Assembly (NCBI GenBank): GCA_003152095.1
Contig: PLZI01000036.1
Coordinates: forward strand, 210-34,392
Length of the DNA stretch: 34,183 nucleotides
From: Acidobacteriota bacterium
Lineage (GTDB): Bacteria; Acidobacteriota; Thermoanaerobaculia; UBA5066
Reading direction: 5' to 3'
Positions 1 through 7,928 of this stretch are shown one piece after another. The notes below the pieces were generated by a model. It was not told where the DNA came from, ran no database searches, and saw nothing but the letters and a program-made list of their open reading frames with translations. Position 1 is the first letter of the stretch; every line of letters begins with the position of its first letter. Made by a program: the position numbers and the translations under genes.

Positions 1-987
1 ATGATCGACGCCGGCCTGCCGCTCGTGCAGTGCCTCGAGATCCTCGGCGGCCAGCAGGACAGCCGCCTCTTCCAGAAGATCATCCTGGCCGTGCGGCAAG
101 ACGTCGAGGCGGGCTCCTCGCTCTCCGAGGCGATGCGCAAGCACCCGAAGGCTTTTGACGACCTCTTCGTGAACATGGTCGCCGCTGGCGAGGCGGGCGG
201 TATCCTCGACACGATTCTGCGCCGCCTCTCGACCTACATCGAAAAGGCCGTCAAGCTGGCAAGCCAGGTCAAGACGGCGCTCATCTATCCGGTCGCCGTC
301 CTCTCGGTCGCCGGCATCGTCGTCTTCATCATCCTGTGGAAGGTCATTCCAACCTTCGCCTCGCTGTTCGCGGCTCTCGGCGCCGAGCTGCCGCTTCCGA
401 CGCGCCTCGTCATCAAGGCATCGAACTTCGTGGCGAGCTACATCATCTTCATCGTCGCGGGATTCTTCGCGCTCGGTTACTTCCTGAAGCGCTACTACGC
501 AACGTACCGCGGGAGGCGCGTCATCGACGGCCTCGTCCTGAAGTCGCCGATCCTCGGCGACATCATGAAGAAGATCGCCGTCGCGCGCTTCTGCCGGACG
601 CTCGCGACGCTCGTTGCTTCGGGCGTGCCGATCCTCGACGGCCTCGAGATCACTGCCAAGACCGCGGGAAACGCGATCGTCGAAGACGCGATCATGGGGG
701 TGAGGAAGTCCGTCGAGGCCGGGCGCACCATCGCCGAGCCGCTCGGTGAAACGAAGGTCTTCCCGTCGATGGTCGTGCAGATGATCGGCGTCGGCGAGCA
801 GACGGGCGCCCTCGACGCGATGCTGAACAAGATCGCGGAGTTCTACGAGGAAGAGGTCGACAACGCGGTCACCGGCCTCATGAAGCTCATGGAGCCCGTG
901 ATGATCGCTATTCTCGGCGTCGTCATCGGGACGATCGTCGTCGCGATGTACATGCCGATGTTCGACCTGATCAGCAAGATCAACTAG
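1..987 (+). CDS. pilC: Type IV pilus inner-membrane platform protein PilC (5' partial)
   Basis: This is the polytopic inner-membrane platform protein of the type IV pilus / type II secretion (GspF) family, on which the PilB/PilT motors act. The 328 visible residues contain most of the first T2SSF domain, a membrane segment at about 95-120 followed by a second at about 147-166, then the second T2SSF domain starting near residue 193 with the family-typical run FCRTLATLVASGVPILDGLE. A final membrane segment lies near 293-320. Family members are about 400 residues, and the segment MIDAGLPLVQ at the window edge is normally internal, so the ATG at base 1 is almost certainly not the start and the N-terminus lies outside the window. 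The stop is TAG at 985-987. PilS and PilR follow, which supports a pilus locus. The identification is secure; PilC versus GspF rests on the neighbours. Confidence 0.93.
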   Translation: MIDAGLPLVQCLEILGGQQDSRLFQKIILAVRQDVEAGSSLSEAMRKHPKAFDDLFVNMVAAGEAGGILDTILRRLSTYIEKAVKLASQVKTALIYPVAVLSVAGIVVFIILWKVIPTFASLFAALGAELPLPTRLVIKASNFVASYIIFIVAGFFALGYFLKRYYATYRGRRVIDGLVLKSPILGDIMKKIAVARFCRTLATLVASGVPILDGLEITAKTAGNAIVEDAIMGVRKSVEAGRTIAEPLGETKVFPSMVVQMIGVGEQTGALDAMLNKIAEFYEEEVDNAVTGLMKLMEPVMIAILGVVIGTIVVAMYMPMFDLISKIN

Positions 988-998
988 CTGTCCCTGTT

Positions 999-1053
999 CG
1001 GGGGGATGCGACGTCCGTGGGCGCGCATCCTTCACCGGGTTCGCATCCCCCCG
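999..1053. terminator. Strong hairpin between pilC and pilS, probable terminator
   Basis: A perfect 13-bp inverted repeat (CGGGGGGATGCGA at 999-1011 and TCGCATCCCCCCG at 1041-1053) encloses a 29-nt loop starting 12 bases after the pilC stop. There is no T-tract after it, only a C-rich stretch, so it is either a factor-dependent or non-canonical terminator, or an RNA 3'-end stabiliser. It separates pilC from the proposed pilS promoter at 1071. Confidence 0.55.
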
Positions 1054-1070
1054 TGCCCCCCTTAACCCTC

Positions 1071-1076
1071 TAGAAT
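1071..1076 (+). promoter_or_regulatory. -10-like TAGAAT directly before pilS (leaderless promoter candidate)
   Basis: TAGAAT is followed by 6 bases and then the GTG start of pilS at 1083. This places a predicted +1 at the start codon. No Shine-Dalgarno sequence is visible and no clear -35 box is seen. The same arrangement recurs before other operon-leading genes in the window. Confidence 0.6.
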
Positions 1077-1082
1077 CGGCCA

Positions 1083-2774
1083 GTGAGTTCCTCACGCATG
1101 CGCGACTTCGAGCCGCTGCACTCGATGCTGCGGGCATTCGTCGTCCTGCGCGTGGTCTTCGTTTCGACATTGCTCCTGTCGGCGTTCCTCATCCAGATCA
1201 CGTTCTCGACGGTCCTACCACTCAACTTTATCTACTATCTGGCCGCGTTCGCGTACTCCATCTCCATCGTGGCGACCCTGTCGCTCGAGAGGATTCCCGC
1301 CGAGACGAATGCCGGGGTGCAGCTCCTCGGCGACCTCGCCGTCATTACGGGTCTCGTGTACGTTTCGGGGGGCCCCGACTCGAGCTTCACGTTCCTCTAC
1401 CTGAGCACCGTCACGGCGGGCTCCGTGCTTCTCGGTCGACAGGGCGGGCTGGCGACCGCGGGCCTCGCGGCGGTTTTTTACGCGGTCCTCGTCGACCTCA
1501 TGTTCTTCGACGTCGTGAAGCCGGTCGAGACGTCCACGCGGCCGCTCTGGAGCCTGCCGGCGCTTGTCGGAAACGTCGCGCTCAACGTCGCGGCGTTCGT
1601 CGCCACGGCGCTCCTCGTCTCCGTCGCGTCGGACAAGCTGCACGAGGCTCGCGCCGACGTCGAACGCCGCAAGACCGAGATCGCCCGTCTCCAGGCGCTT
1701 CACGGCTCGGTCCTGACGTCGATGTCCTCGGGCGTTCTCACGACAGACCTGGACGGACGCATCACGTACGCGAACCGGGCCGCGCAAGAGCTGCTCGGCA
1801 CGCCGTCCGTCGATCTCGTGGGCCGCCCGCTCCTCACCCTCGGACTCGTCGGCGAGACCGAATGGAACAGGATCGCGGCATCGGACTCCGAGATTTTCCG
1901 CCTCGAGAACGCACGGCAATCGGGAGAGGCGGAAGACTACTTCGGGATCTCGGTCACGGCGCTCCGGGACGGCTCGGACCACACGATCGGGCGCATCCTC
2001 ATTTTCCAGAACCTCACCGAGCTCAAGCGGCTCGAGGGTGAGGTGCGCCTCAAGGACAAGCTCGCGGCCGTGGGCGAGCTCGCGGCCGGAATCGCGCACG
2101 AGATCCGTAATCCTCTTGCCTCGATCTCCGGATCGGTTCAGGTGCTCAAGAACTCGTCCACGCCAGGGTCGCCAGAGCAACGGCTGATGGAAATCGTCGT
2201 CGCGGAGTCGCATCGCCTGTCCTCGATCCTGGAGGACTTCCTGAGGTACGTGCGCCCGAAGGAGCGCGCCGAGGAACCGGTCGACGCACCCTCGGCTCTC
2301 GACGATGTCCTGACGCTCCTGGCGCACGGAGACGAGGCCTCTTCCCGCCACCGCGTGGTACAGGACGTCCATCCGCGATCGGTCGTCGTGCAGGCCGACC
2401 CGGGCCAGCTCCGCCAGATCTTCTGGAACGTCGCGCGCAACGCCCTCGCGGCGATGCCCGGCGGCGGGACGCTCACGGTCTCGGCCCGCGTTCAGGGAGG
2501 CCACTGGAACGTCTCGTTCAAGGACGAGGGCCACGGCATGACGACCGGCGAGCGAGACCGCCTGTTCACGCCCTTTGCCCACAGTTTTCCCGGCGGCACC
2601 GGGCTCGGCCTCGCCATCGTCCACCGGATCGTCGAGGAGCACGGCGGGACGATCCGCGTCGACTCGGCAGTGGGGCGGGGCACGATCGTCTCCATCTCGC
2701 TTCCTCTCGCCGGTCCCGCGCGAGAAGCCGTGGTTCCGGCCGCGGTCGAGCACACTCCGACGGAGGTCTCATGA
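1083..2774 (+). CDS. pilS: Sensor histidine kinase PilS
   Basis: This is a membrane sensor kinase that phosphorylates PilR to control pilin transcription. Residues 1-185 are hydrophobic with about six membrane segments, as in PilS. A coiled linker and a PAS domain (about 205-310) follow, then the HisKA dimerisation helix with the phosphoacceptor His339 in GIAHEIRNPLAS. The HATPase domain has an N-box (NVARNALAAMP) and a G2 box (TGLGLAIVHRIVEEHGG, about 508-524). Length is 563 residues, normal for PilS. The GTG at 1083 was chosen because a TAGAAT box lies 6 bases upstream; an internal ATG at 1098 is the alternative. The gene overlaps pilR by 4 bases (ATGA). The kinase call is certain; the PilS name rests on the PilC and PilR neighbours and the polytopic N-terminus. 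Confidence 0.92.
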   Translation: MSSSRMRDFEPLHSMLRAFVVLRVVFVSTLLLSAFLIQITFSTVLPLNFIYYLAAFAYSISIVATLSLERIPAETNAGVQLLGDLAVITGLVYVSGGPDSSFTFLYLSTVTAGSVLLGRQGGLATAGLAAVFYAVLVDLMFFDVVKPVETSTRPLWSLPALVGNVALNVAAFVATALLVSVASDKLHEARADVERRKTEIARLQALHGSVLTSMSSGVLTTDLDGRITYANRAAQELLGTPSVDLVGRPLLTLGLVGETEWNRIAASDSEIFRLENARQSGEAEDYFGISVTALRDGSDHTIGRILIFQNLTELKRLEGEVRLKDKLAAVGELAAGIAHEIRNPLASISGSVQVLKNSSTPGSPEQRLMEIVVAESHRLSSILEDFLRYVRPKERAEEPVDAPSALDDVLTLLAHGDEASSRHRVVQDVHPRSVVVQADPGQLRQIFWNVARNALAAMPGGGTLTVSARVQGGHWNVSFKDEGHGMTTGERDRLFTPFAHSFPGGTGLGLAIVHRIVEEHGGTIRVDSAVGRGTIVSISLPLAGPAREAVVPAAVEHTPTEVS

Positions 2775-4228
2775 CGGCCGAAAACGGCCCCCATCTTCTC
2801 GTCATCGACGATGAAGCCAGCATCCGGGAGATGCTCACGATCCTCTTTCAGAAGGATGGCTACCGCGTGACCTCGGCGCGCGGATGCGTCGAAGGCCTCG
2901 CGGCGCTCGAGGCGATGTCTCCCGACCTCGTCATGACCGACCTGAAAATGCCCGACGGCAGCGGCCTCGACGTCCTCAAGAAGGTGCGCGAATCGAGCCG
3001 GGAAACCCCCGTCGTCATGATCACGGCGTACTCCTCCACGAAGACGGCGGTCGAAGCGCTCAAGGCCGGAGCGTACGACTACATCGCCAAGCCTTTCGAC
3101 GTCGAGGAGCTCAAGCTCGTGGTCGGGCGCGCGCTCGAGAGGAAGCGCCTCGTCGACGAGAACGTCGCGCTCAAGGAGCGAGCCGAAGGACATTCCGCGG
3201 CGGGCGTCGTGGGCATTTCGCGCAAGATGCGCGCGCTTTTCGACCTCATCGCGCGCATCGGCAGGACGACGTCGACCGTCCTCATCACGGGCGACTCGGG
3301 CACCGGAAAAGAGCTCGTGGCCCGCGCGATCCACCGGGCCTCTTCCCGCGCGGCCCACCCCTTCATCTCGATCAATTGCGGCGCCATGCCCGAGAACCTC
3401 CTCGAGTCGGAGCTTTTCGGCCACGAGCGCGGCGCGTTCACCGGCGCCGTGAAGGAGAAGAAGGGTCTCTTCCACGAGGCGGAGGGCGGGACGCTTTTCC
3501 TCGACGAGATCGGCGAGACCTCGGTCACGATGCAGGTGAAGCTTCTGCGCGCGCTCCAGGAGCGCGTCGTGCGGCGCGTCGGCGGCAACACGGAGGAGCC
3601 GATCGACGTCCGGATCATCTGCGCCACGAACAAGGACCTGCAGAAGAAAGTGGCTGACGGGACGTTCCGCGAGGATCTCTACTACCGCATAAACGTCATC
3701 CCCGTCTTGCTTCCGCCCCTCCGCGAACGCCGCGACGACATCCCGCACCTCGTGCGCCACTTCCTGAAGAAGGTATCCGAGGAACAGGGCATCGAAGAGA
3801 AGCGGATCACGACCGAGGCGCTGCGGCTCCTCGAGGCCTACGCCTGGCCCGGCAACGTGCGCGAGCTCGAGAACCTCATCGAGCGCACGATTGCGCTCGA
3901 GCCGTCGGACGTCATTACCACCGCCTCCCTCCCGGACACGTTCCTGCATCCGGCGGGCCTGCCGCCCGCGTCTTCCCTCGAGGGGTTCGACCTTCCCGCC
4001 GACGGCCTCGACCTCGAGGCCTACCTCGAATGGCTCGGCAAGCGGCTCATGCAGCAGGCGCTCGAGAGGACCATCGGCGTCCAGATCCGCGCCGCCGAGC
4101 TGCTCCGGATGTCGGAGCGCTCGTTCCGCTACTACGCGAAGAAATACGGCATCCGCCGCGAAGGCGAAGAGACGCAAGAGACGCCGGACGAGCACACCGC
4201 GTCGCCGTCGGCCGAGGAGGAGCCGTGA
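2771..4228 (+). CDS. pilR: Sigma-54-dependent response regulator PilR (NtrC family)
   Basis: This is the cytoplasmic transcription activator partner of PilS, acting on sigma-54 promoters. Domains in order: receiver (1-120) with acidic pocket D13/D14, phosphoacceptor D57 and the conserved Lys in YIAKPF; AAA+ ATPase with Walker A GDSGTGKE (about 174-181) and the sigma-54 contact loop GAFTGA (about 220); and a C-terminal Fis-type helix-turn-helix near 440-465 (LLRMSERSFRYYAKKYGI). The 485-residue length is typical. Its ATG overlaps the pilS stop, so the two are translationally coupled. A Glu/Ala/Ser-rich tail follows the HTH. No pilin gene or sigma-54 target promoter was found in the window, so the regulated genes must lie elsewhere. 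Confidence 0.94.
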   Translation: MTAENGPHLLVIDDEASIREMLTILFQKDGYRVTSARGCVEGLAALEAMSPDLVMTDLKMPDGSGLDVLKKVRESSRETPVVMITAYSSTKTAVEALKAGAYDYIAKPFDVEELKLVVGRALERKRLVDENVALKERAEGHSAAGVVGISRKMRALFDLIARIGRTTSTVLITGDSGTGKELVARAIHRASSRAAHPFISINCGAMPENLLESELFGHERGAFTGAVKEKKGLFHEAEGGTLFLDEIGETSVTMQVKLLRALQERVVRRVGGNTEEPIDVRIICATNKDLQKKVADGTFREDLYYRINVIPVLLPPLRERRDDIPHLVRHFLKKVSEEQGIEEKRITTEALRLLEAYAWPGNVRELENLIERTIALEPSDVITTASLPDTFLHPAGLPPASSLEGFDLPADGLDLEAYLEWLGKRLMQQALERTIGVQIRAAELLRMSERSFRYYAKKYGIRREGEETQETPDEHTASPSAEEEP

Positions 4229-4725
4229 TCCGTCGGCGCGCCGCCGCCGCCGTCGCAGCGCTTCTCGCCGCGGCCGCCTGCTCGCGTCCCGCGACCTCCC
4301 CCGGTGCCGCACCCGCTTCGGCGGCGCCGGCCACGCCATCCGGCCCGCGCGTCGTCCTGCCCTCGGGCGCGGCCGTGGCCGTGGAGGTCGCGGTCACGGA
4401 TCAGGAGCGTGCCCGGGGCCTCATGTTTCGCGAGTCGATGCCGAAGCAAGCTGGCATGGTCTTCCTCTTCGACGGCCTCGAGATCAGACCGTTCTGGATG
4501 AAGAACTGCCACTTCCCGCTCGACATGATCTACGCGACGAAGGACGGCACGGTCGTCGACGTCCTCAAGAACGTGCCGCCCTGCGCCCCCGACCCGGCGC
4601 CGTGCGAAAGTGTCACGCCGAAGGCGAAGGCCGACTCCATTCTCGAGGTGAACGCGGGCGTGGCCGACGCGCAAGGCGCCGTCCCCGGCGCGAAGCTGAA
4701 GTGGGTGGAGATCCCGGGCCGGTAA
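4225..4725 (+). CDS. DUF192 family lipoprotein
   Basis: This is a 166-residue protein with a short N-terminal hydrophobic stretch ending in a lipobox (LAAAAC, Cys19), then a Pro/Ala linker, then a DUF192 domain. The diagnostic segments are ARGLMFRESMP, MVFLFDG, FWMKNCHFPLDMIY and ILEVNAG. DUF192 is a small conserved beta-rich domain without an established enzymatic role. The start is GTG at 4225, which forms a GTGA overlap with the pilR stop and is preceded by GAGGAGG; the open frame extends further upstream to 4030, but that part is only the shadow of pilR. Two Cys in the PPCAPDPAPC segment could pair in the periplasm. Short inverted repeats follow at 4726-4758, before the convergent neighbour. 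Confidence 0.85.
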   Translation: MIRRRAAAAVAALLAAAACSRPATSPGAAPASAAPATPSGPRVVLPSGAAVAVEVAVTDQERARGLMFRESMPKQAGMVFLFDGLEIRPFWMKNCHFPLDMIYATKDGTVVDVLKNVPPCAPDPAPCESVTPKAKADSILEVNAGVADAQGAVPGAKLKWVEIPGR

Positions 4726-4759
4726 CGGGCTCGGAATCCCATCCCGCCGCCCGTGGGAC

Positions 4760-6580
4760 TCAACGCGCCGCGGCCGCTGCCGCGGCGGCCGGCGCCCCGG
4801 CGGCGCCCGGCACGAACCGGAAGAGGCCGCGGCCCATCGTCGCGAGGTAGAGGCCCGACGCGGTGCGCGGGTCGCCCGCCCAGCCCGCGACGACGAGGCC
4901 GGTCTCGGGCATCATGACGGCGATGCCGTCGTCGGCGTCGTCCTCGGATCGGAACACGAGGACCGAGTGCTCGGCCGAGAGCGCGACACCGACGGGCTCG
5001 GGGACGAAATGCGCCGGCGCGCGCGGGCGTCCGAAGCCGCCCGTCAGCAGCTTGCCGTCGGGCAGCGGCCGCCGGGCCCACTCGGCGCCGTCCCACCACA
5101 GCGTCAGGCCTTCGGTGTCGGCCGACCACGTCTTGAGACCGCCTTCCGGGAGGCGGGCGCGACGCACGTCCTCGACGCGCGACCTCAGGCTGCCGAGGCG
5201 CCGCCACGTGTTTCCGCCGTTCGTCGACTCGTAGACACCCGCGTTCGTCGCCGCGAGGAATCGCCCGTCACCGTCGGAAGCGAACGCGCGCGTTCCAACC
5301 GGGTGCACTTTCGTGAACGGCGCACCCGCGCGTGCGGCGCGGTAGATTCCGTCCGGCGCGCCCGCGAGGAGAGCGTCTCCCGCGGCCGCGAGGGAGAGCA
5401 CCGTCGCGGGAGGAGAAGCCGCGAGGCGCTCCACGTCTCCCGTCGCCGCCTCCACGGTCCACAGGCCGCCGCTCTTCCCGTCCGCGGCACGCGCCACGAC
5501 GACGCGTCCCGACGGGAGCAGTGCGACGGCCGAAACGCGCGCCTCGGAGAGGCCGCGGTTCGATTCGATCAGCGTGACGCCCCCGTCCTCGGACCGGAGG
5601 ACTCCGTCGGCCTCCGTGCCAACGAGGAGACGAGACGGGTCGTGCGGATCGAACACGAGCGCGTTCACGACGACGTCCGCCGAGATGCGCCGGAAGCTCT
5701 TTCCCCGGTCGCGGCTCTCGAAGAGCCCTCCGGTCGTGCCCGCGAGGATGCGGTTCGCGTCGCGCGGGTCCACGCGCACCGCCTGGGTGCGGCGGTCCGA
5801 GAGCCCCTCGCGGTAGCGCGTCCAGTTCGCGCCGCCGTCCGTCGTGCGGTAGACCCAGCCGCACGTCGCCGCCCAGAAGTCGTTCGGGTCGTCCGGCGAA
5901 AAGTCTATCGCGAAGATCTCGGTGTCCTCGACCATTCCGTTCGCGATCCGAACCCAGGTCCGGCCGCCGTCCAGGGACTGGAAGGGATGCCGGAACGATC
6001 CGCAGTAGAGGATGCCCGGACGGACGGGGTCGAAGGCGAGGAACGAGACTCCGCTGCCCGGGTCGAGCGGCGGCGCGGACGCGCGCCATTTTTCGCCGTC
6101 GTCTTCCGAGATCTCGACGCCCCAGTCCCCGCCGACGCTGACCGCCTTCCACCCGCGCCGCGACGCGACGGCCACAACGCGCGCTCCCGCGCGGTCCTCC
6201 CAACGCCGTACGACCTCGAAGGAGCGACCGAGGTCGGTCGACCGCGCGAGGAGGCCGCCCCGAACCACGCCCGTGAGGCCGGCCCAGACCGCTCCCGGCT
6301 GCACGGGATCTGGGGCAAGTGACGTCACCGCGTAGCCCGGAAAGGGGGTGCCGCCGGCCGGTGAGGTCCACGAATTGCCGCCGTCGCTGGAGCGGTAAAT
6401 ACCGCCCTGCGCCGTGCCCGCCCAGAAGACGCCCGGCAGGGCGGGGTCGGCGACGAGCGACTTCACTTCCGCCCCCGGCAGCGGATACCGATACCACGCG
6501 CCCGGCGCGCCGCGCGGCGCCCCCGCGAGCGGGAGCGACGCGAGGAGCGCGCACAGGGGGCCTGAAAGCCGGAAGCGCAT
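4760..6580 (-). CDS. Secreted Asp-box (BNR/sortilin-like) beta-propeller protein
   Basis: This 606-residue exported protein begins with a signal peptide (MRFRLSGPLCALLASLPLAG). It then carries at least eight Asp-box motifs of the form S/T-x-D-x-G-x-T/S-W: SSDGGNSW, STDLGRSF, SEDDGEKW, SLDGGRTW, TTDGGANW, SRDRGKSF, SEDGGVTL and STNGGNTW. Repeats such as DPVQPGAVWAGL and DPRDANRILAGT precede them. These are hallmarks of the photosystem-assembly/sortilin type multi-bladed propellers; no glycosidase active site is evident. It ends in an Ala-rich tail. The ATG at 6580 is preceded 5 bases upstream by TAAACT, and lacks a Shine-Dalgarno sequence; the frame is open further upstream to 6820, but that overlaps the FmdB gene. 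Function is unknown; a structural or protein-binding role outside the cytoplasm is inferred. Confidence 0.85.
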   Translation of the reverse strand: MRFRLSGPLCALLASLPLAGAPRGAPGAWYRYPLPGAEVKSLVADPALPGVFWAGTAQGGIYRSSDGGNSWTSPAGGTPFPGYAVTSLAPDPVQPGAVWAGLTGVVRGGLLARSTDLGRSFEVVRRWEDRAGARVVAVASRRGWKAVSVGGDWGVEISEDDGEKWRASAPPLDPGSGVSFLAFDPVRPGILYCGSFRHPFQSLDGGRTWVRIANGMVEDTEIFAIDFSPDDPNDFWAATCGWVYRTTDGGANWTRYREGLSDRRTQAVRVDPRDANRILAGTTGGLFESRDRGKSFRRISADVVVNALVFDPHDPSRLLVGTEADGVLRSEDGGVTLIESNRGLSEARVSAVALLPSGRVVVARAADGKSGGLWTVEAATGDVERLAASPPATVLSLAAAGDALLAGAPDGIYRAARAGAPFTKVHPVGTRAFASDGDGRFLAATNAGVYESTNGGNTWRRLGSLRSRVEDVRRARLPEGGLKTWSADTEGLTLWWDGAEWARRPLPDGKLLTGGFGRPRAPAHFVPEPVGVALSAEHSVLVFRSEDDADDGIAVMMPETGLVVAGWAGDPRTASGLYLATMGRGLFRFVPGAAGAPAAAAAAAAR

Positions 6581-6585
6581 GTGCA

Positions 6586-6591
6586 AGTTTA
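6586..6591 (-). promoter_or_regulatory. -10-like TAAACT before the Asp-box gene
   Basis: On the minus strand TAAACT is followed by 5 bases and the ATG at 6580, with no Shine-Dalgarno sequence between. It fits the leaderless pattern seen elsewhere. It lies 42 bases after the stop of the upstream FmdB gene, so readthrough from that operon is also possible. Confidence 0.4.
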
Positions 6592-6632
6592 GCGGGAAAG
6601 CGGTCCGCGCCTCGTATCCGGTGGCGGCTCGA

Positions 6633-7067
6633 CTATTTCCTTGGGATGTTTTTCTTAGAAGGTGAAGAAGGATGGGAACCGGGGGCCTCGTGCTTGGCGC
6701 CGGCTTCAGCCGCCGTGCTTGGGCCCGAGTCACTCTTCCCCTTCGAAGAATCCCTCTCTTTCGAAGAATCCTTGGAATCCTTTGCGCTCTGCCCCGCCGA
6801 ATCGCCTTTCGACTCGGCATCGCCCTCGCTTTTCACGTCGCCGCCGCCCTCCTTCACCTTCGAAGAGCTCTCGCCGTCCTTCGCTCCCGGCTTTCCGTAG
6901 TCCGTCGCGTAGAAGCCCGAACCCTTGAACTGGACTGCGGGAGACGAGAGAAGCTTCTTCAGCGCGCCACCACAGTGGGGGCAGATCGTCGGCGGCGGAT
7001 CGGAAAAACGCTGGATGACCTCCGTTCTCCGGTTGCACGCGGCGCACTGGTATTCGTAAAGAGCCAT
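6633..7067 (-). CDS. FmdB-type zinc-ribbon protein with Ser/Lys/Asp-rich tail
   Basis: Residues 1-60 form the small FmdB/CxxC-CxxC regulatory zinc ribbon: MALYEYQCAACNRR with C8 and C11, and CPHCGG with C29 and C32. These are followed by the family's hydrophobic/GSGFY segment (VQFKGSGFYATDY). After about residue 60 the protein has an extended low-complexity tail rich in Ser, Lys, Asp, Glu and Gly (repeats such as SKDSSKERDSSKGKSD), to a total of 144 residues. FmdB domains are found as small single-domain proteins of unclear function, sometimes called regulators of amide-utilisation genes. The start lies 4 bases after the DUF4388 stop, so the two are co-transcribed. The last codons contain one copy of the dispersed AT-rich 12-mer (6651-6662). 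Confidence 0.85.
   Translation of the reverse strand: MALYEYQCAACNRRTEVIQRFSDPPPTICPHCGGALKKLLSSPAVQFKGSGFYATDYGKPGAKDGESSSKVKEGGGDVKSEGDAESKGDSAGQSAKDSKDSSKERDSSKGKSDSGPSTAAEAGAKHEAPGSHPSSPSKKNIPRK
6651..6662 (-). repeat. Dispersed 12-mer CCTTCTAAGAAA, copy 1
   Basis: The minus-strand sequence CCTTCTAAGAAA sits in the last codons of the FmdB gene, encoding PSKK. It extends to an 18-base identity with the copy at 25672-25689 (TCTTCACCTTCTAAGAAA, here 6668 down to 6651). Confidence 0.7.
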
Positions 7068-7071
7068 TGGG

Positions 7072-7881
7072 TCAGCCCGCGGTGCCGCCGCCGTCCGCGG
7101 GAAAGGTGCCGGAACGGGTTTTCCACTGGATCTTCCGGATCCCGCTCGTGGGGGCTTCGCGGCGCGTCACGAGATGCAGCACCCAGAAAGCATAGACCAG
7201 CTTCGCATTCATCGAGACGTCGTCCGGGCCGGCGGTGATGAGATCGCGGAGCGTCCGCCGCCCGTCCACCAGCGAGAGAAGCTTCAGCTCGCCCTCGCCC
7301 CAGGCGACGCCGGAGGCCTCGGCCGGCACCTCGCCGCGCGCGAAGACGGTCCACGAAGGTCCGAGGCGCGAGACGACGCGGCGCGGATCGGGCAGCCGCC
7401 GGATGCCGTCGGCGATCGCCTGCGGCGTGGACATGTCCAGCTGAATGAGCTCGTCCGTCCGGAAGCGCCCCACCTCGAGCGTCACCACGCCCTTCTCCCA
7501 CGAGAAGACCGAGTGGAGGATGGCCTTCACCTGCTCGGTGACGATCTGGCGAAGCTGCTCGGGCGTGAGGACACCCATCTCGACGAGCAGCTCGCCGTGA
7601 CGCTTGCCCTCCGACGCGTGGATCCGATCGGCCGAGATGCGCAGCTCGCCGGACGTGATGAGCGCGCTCTGCTTCAGGAACGCTCCCAGCGAGTCGGCCA
7701 AGTCGGAAGATGTCGCGAAGATCACGTTCCCATCCATGAGGTAGATCTTCTTGACCACGTCGCCCGACGTGGCGGTGACGACGCCCGGGACGCGGTAATG
7801 GTGAATCGTCCTGAGGATCTCCGGAAGCGGCTCTTCCGCGAGGTCACCCGTGTACTGAAACCGGGATTCCGTCACGATCAC
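7072..7881 (-). CDS. DUF4388 (PATAN-like) domain protein
   Basis: This is a 269-residue cytoplasmic protein without signal peptide. The N-terminal 110 residues match the DUF4388/PATAN pattern (YTGDLAEEPLPEILRTIHHYRVPGVV, then KKIYLMDGNVIFATSS, SLGAFL). A helical segment follows (HGELLVEMGVLTPEQLRQIVTEQVKAIL) that is usual in these proteins. The C-terminal half has a winged-helix-like stretch (LSLVDGRRTLRDLITAGPDDVSMNAKLVYAFWVLHLV). PATAN-type domains accompany two-component and gliding or pilus signalling systems; no enzymatic role is known. The start is GTG, at 7881 or at 7875 (in frame); TAGAAT at 7890-7885 lies 3 or 9 bases upstream respectively, so 7875 may be the true start. It leads a minus-strand operon with the FmdB gene. 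Confidence 0.8.
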   Translation of the reverse strand: MIVTESRFQYTGDLAEEPLPEILRTIHHYRVPGVVTATSGDVVKKIYLMDGNVIFATSSDLADSLGAFLKQSALITSGELRISADRIHASEGKRHGELLVEMGVLTPEQLRQIVTEQVKAILHSVFSWEKGVVTLEVGRFRTDELIQLDMSTPQAIADGIRRLPDPRRVVSRLGPSWTVFARGEVPAEASGVAWGEGELKLLSLVDGRRTLRDLITAGPDDVSMNAKLVYAFWVLHLVTRREAPTSGIRKIQWKTRSGTFPADGGGTAG

Positions 7882-7884
7882 CCG

Positions 7885-7890
7885 ATTCTA
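7885..7890 (-). promoter_or_regulatory. -10-like TAGAAT before the DUF4388 gene
   Basis: The minus-strand TAGAAT lies 3 bases before GTG 7881 and 9 bases before the in-frame GTG 7875. It is back to back with the moeA TACGAT box at 7917, with only 26 bases between the two hexamers. Confidence 0.55.
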
Positions 7891-7916
7891 CTCACGGTGC
7901 CCCTTTGCCGCCTTGC

Positions 7917-7922
7917 TACGAT
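7917..7922 (+). promoter_or_regulatory. -10-like TACGAT before moeA
   Basis: TACGAT is followed by 6 bases and the GTG start at 7929. The intervening CCTCCC is not a Shine-Dalgarno sequence. This is the same geometry as the pilS promoter. Confidence 0.5.
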
Positions 7923-7928
7923 CCTCCC

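Noticed and set aside
1-3. ATG at the window edge as the true pilC start
   Set aside because: The segment MIDAGLPLVQ is internal in this family, where about 70 or more residues normally precede it.
2492-4339. 615-residue open frame antisense to pilS/pilR
   Set aside because: It is Arg/Glu/Asp-rich without any recognisable domain and lies opposite two certain genes. Long antisense frames are expected at this base composition.
6739-6751. Right arm of an inverted-repeat element in the FmdB gene (CCTTCGAAGAA)
   Set aside because: It has a mismatch to the 12-mer and belongs to a local direct-repeat series encoding SSK. A true pair with 6651 is not convincing.
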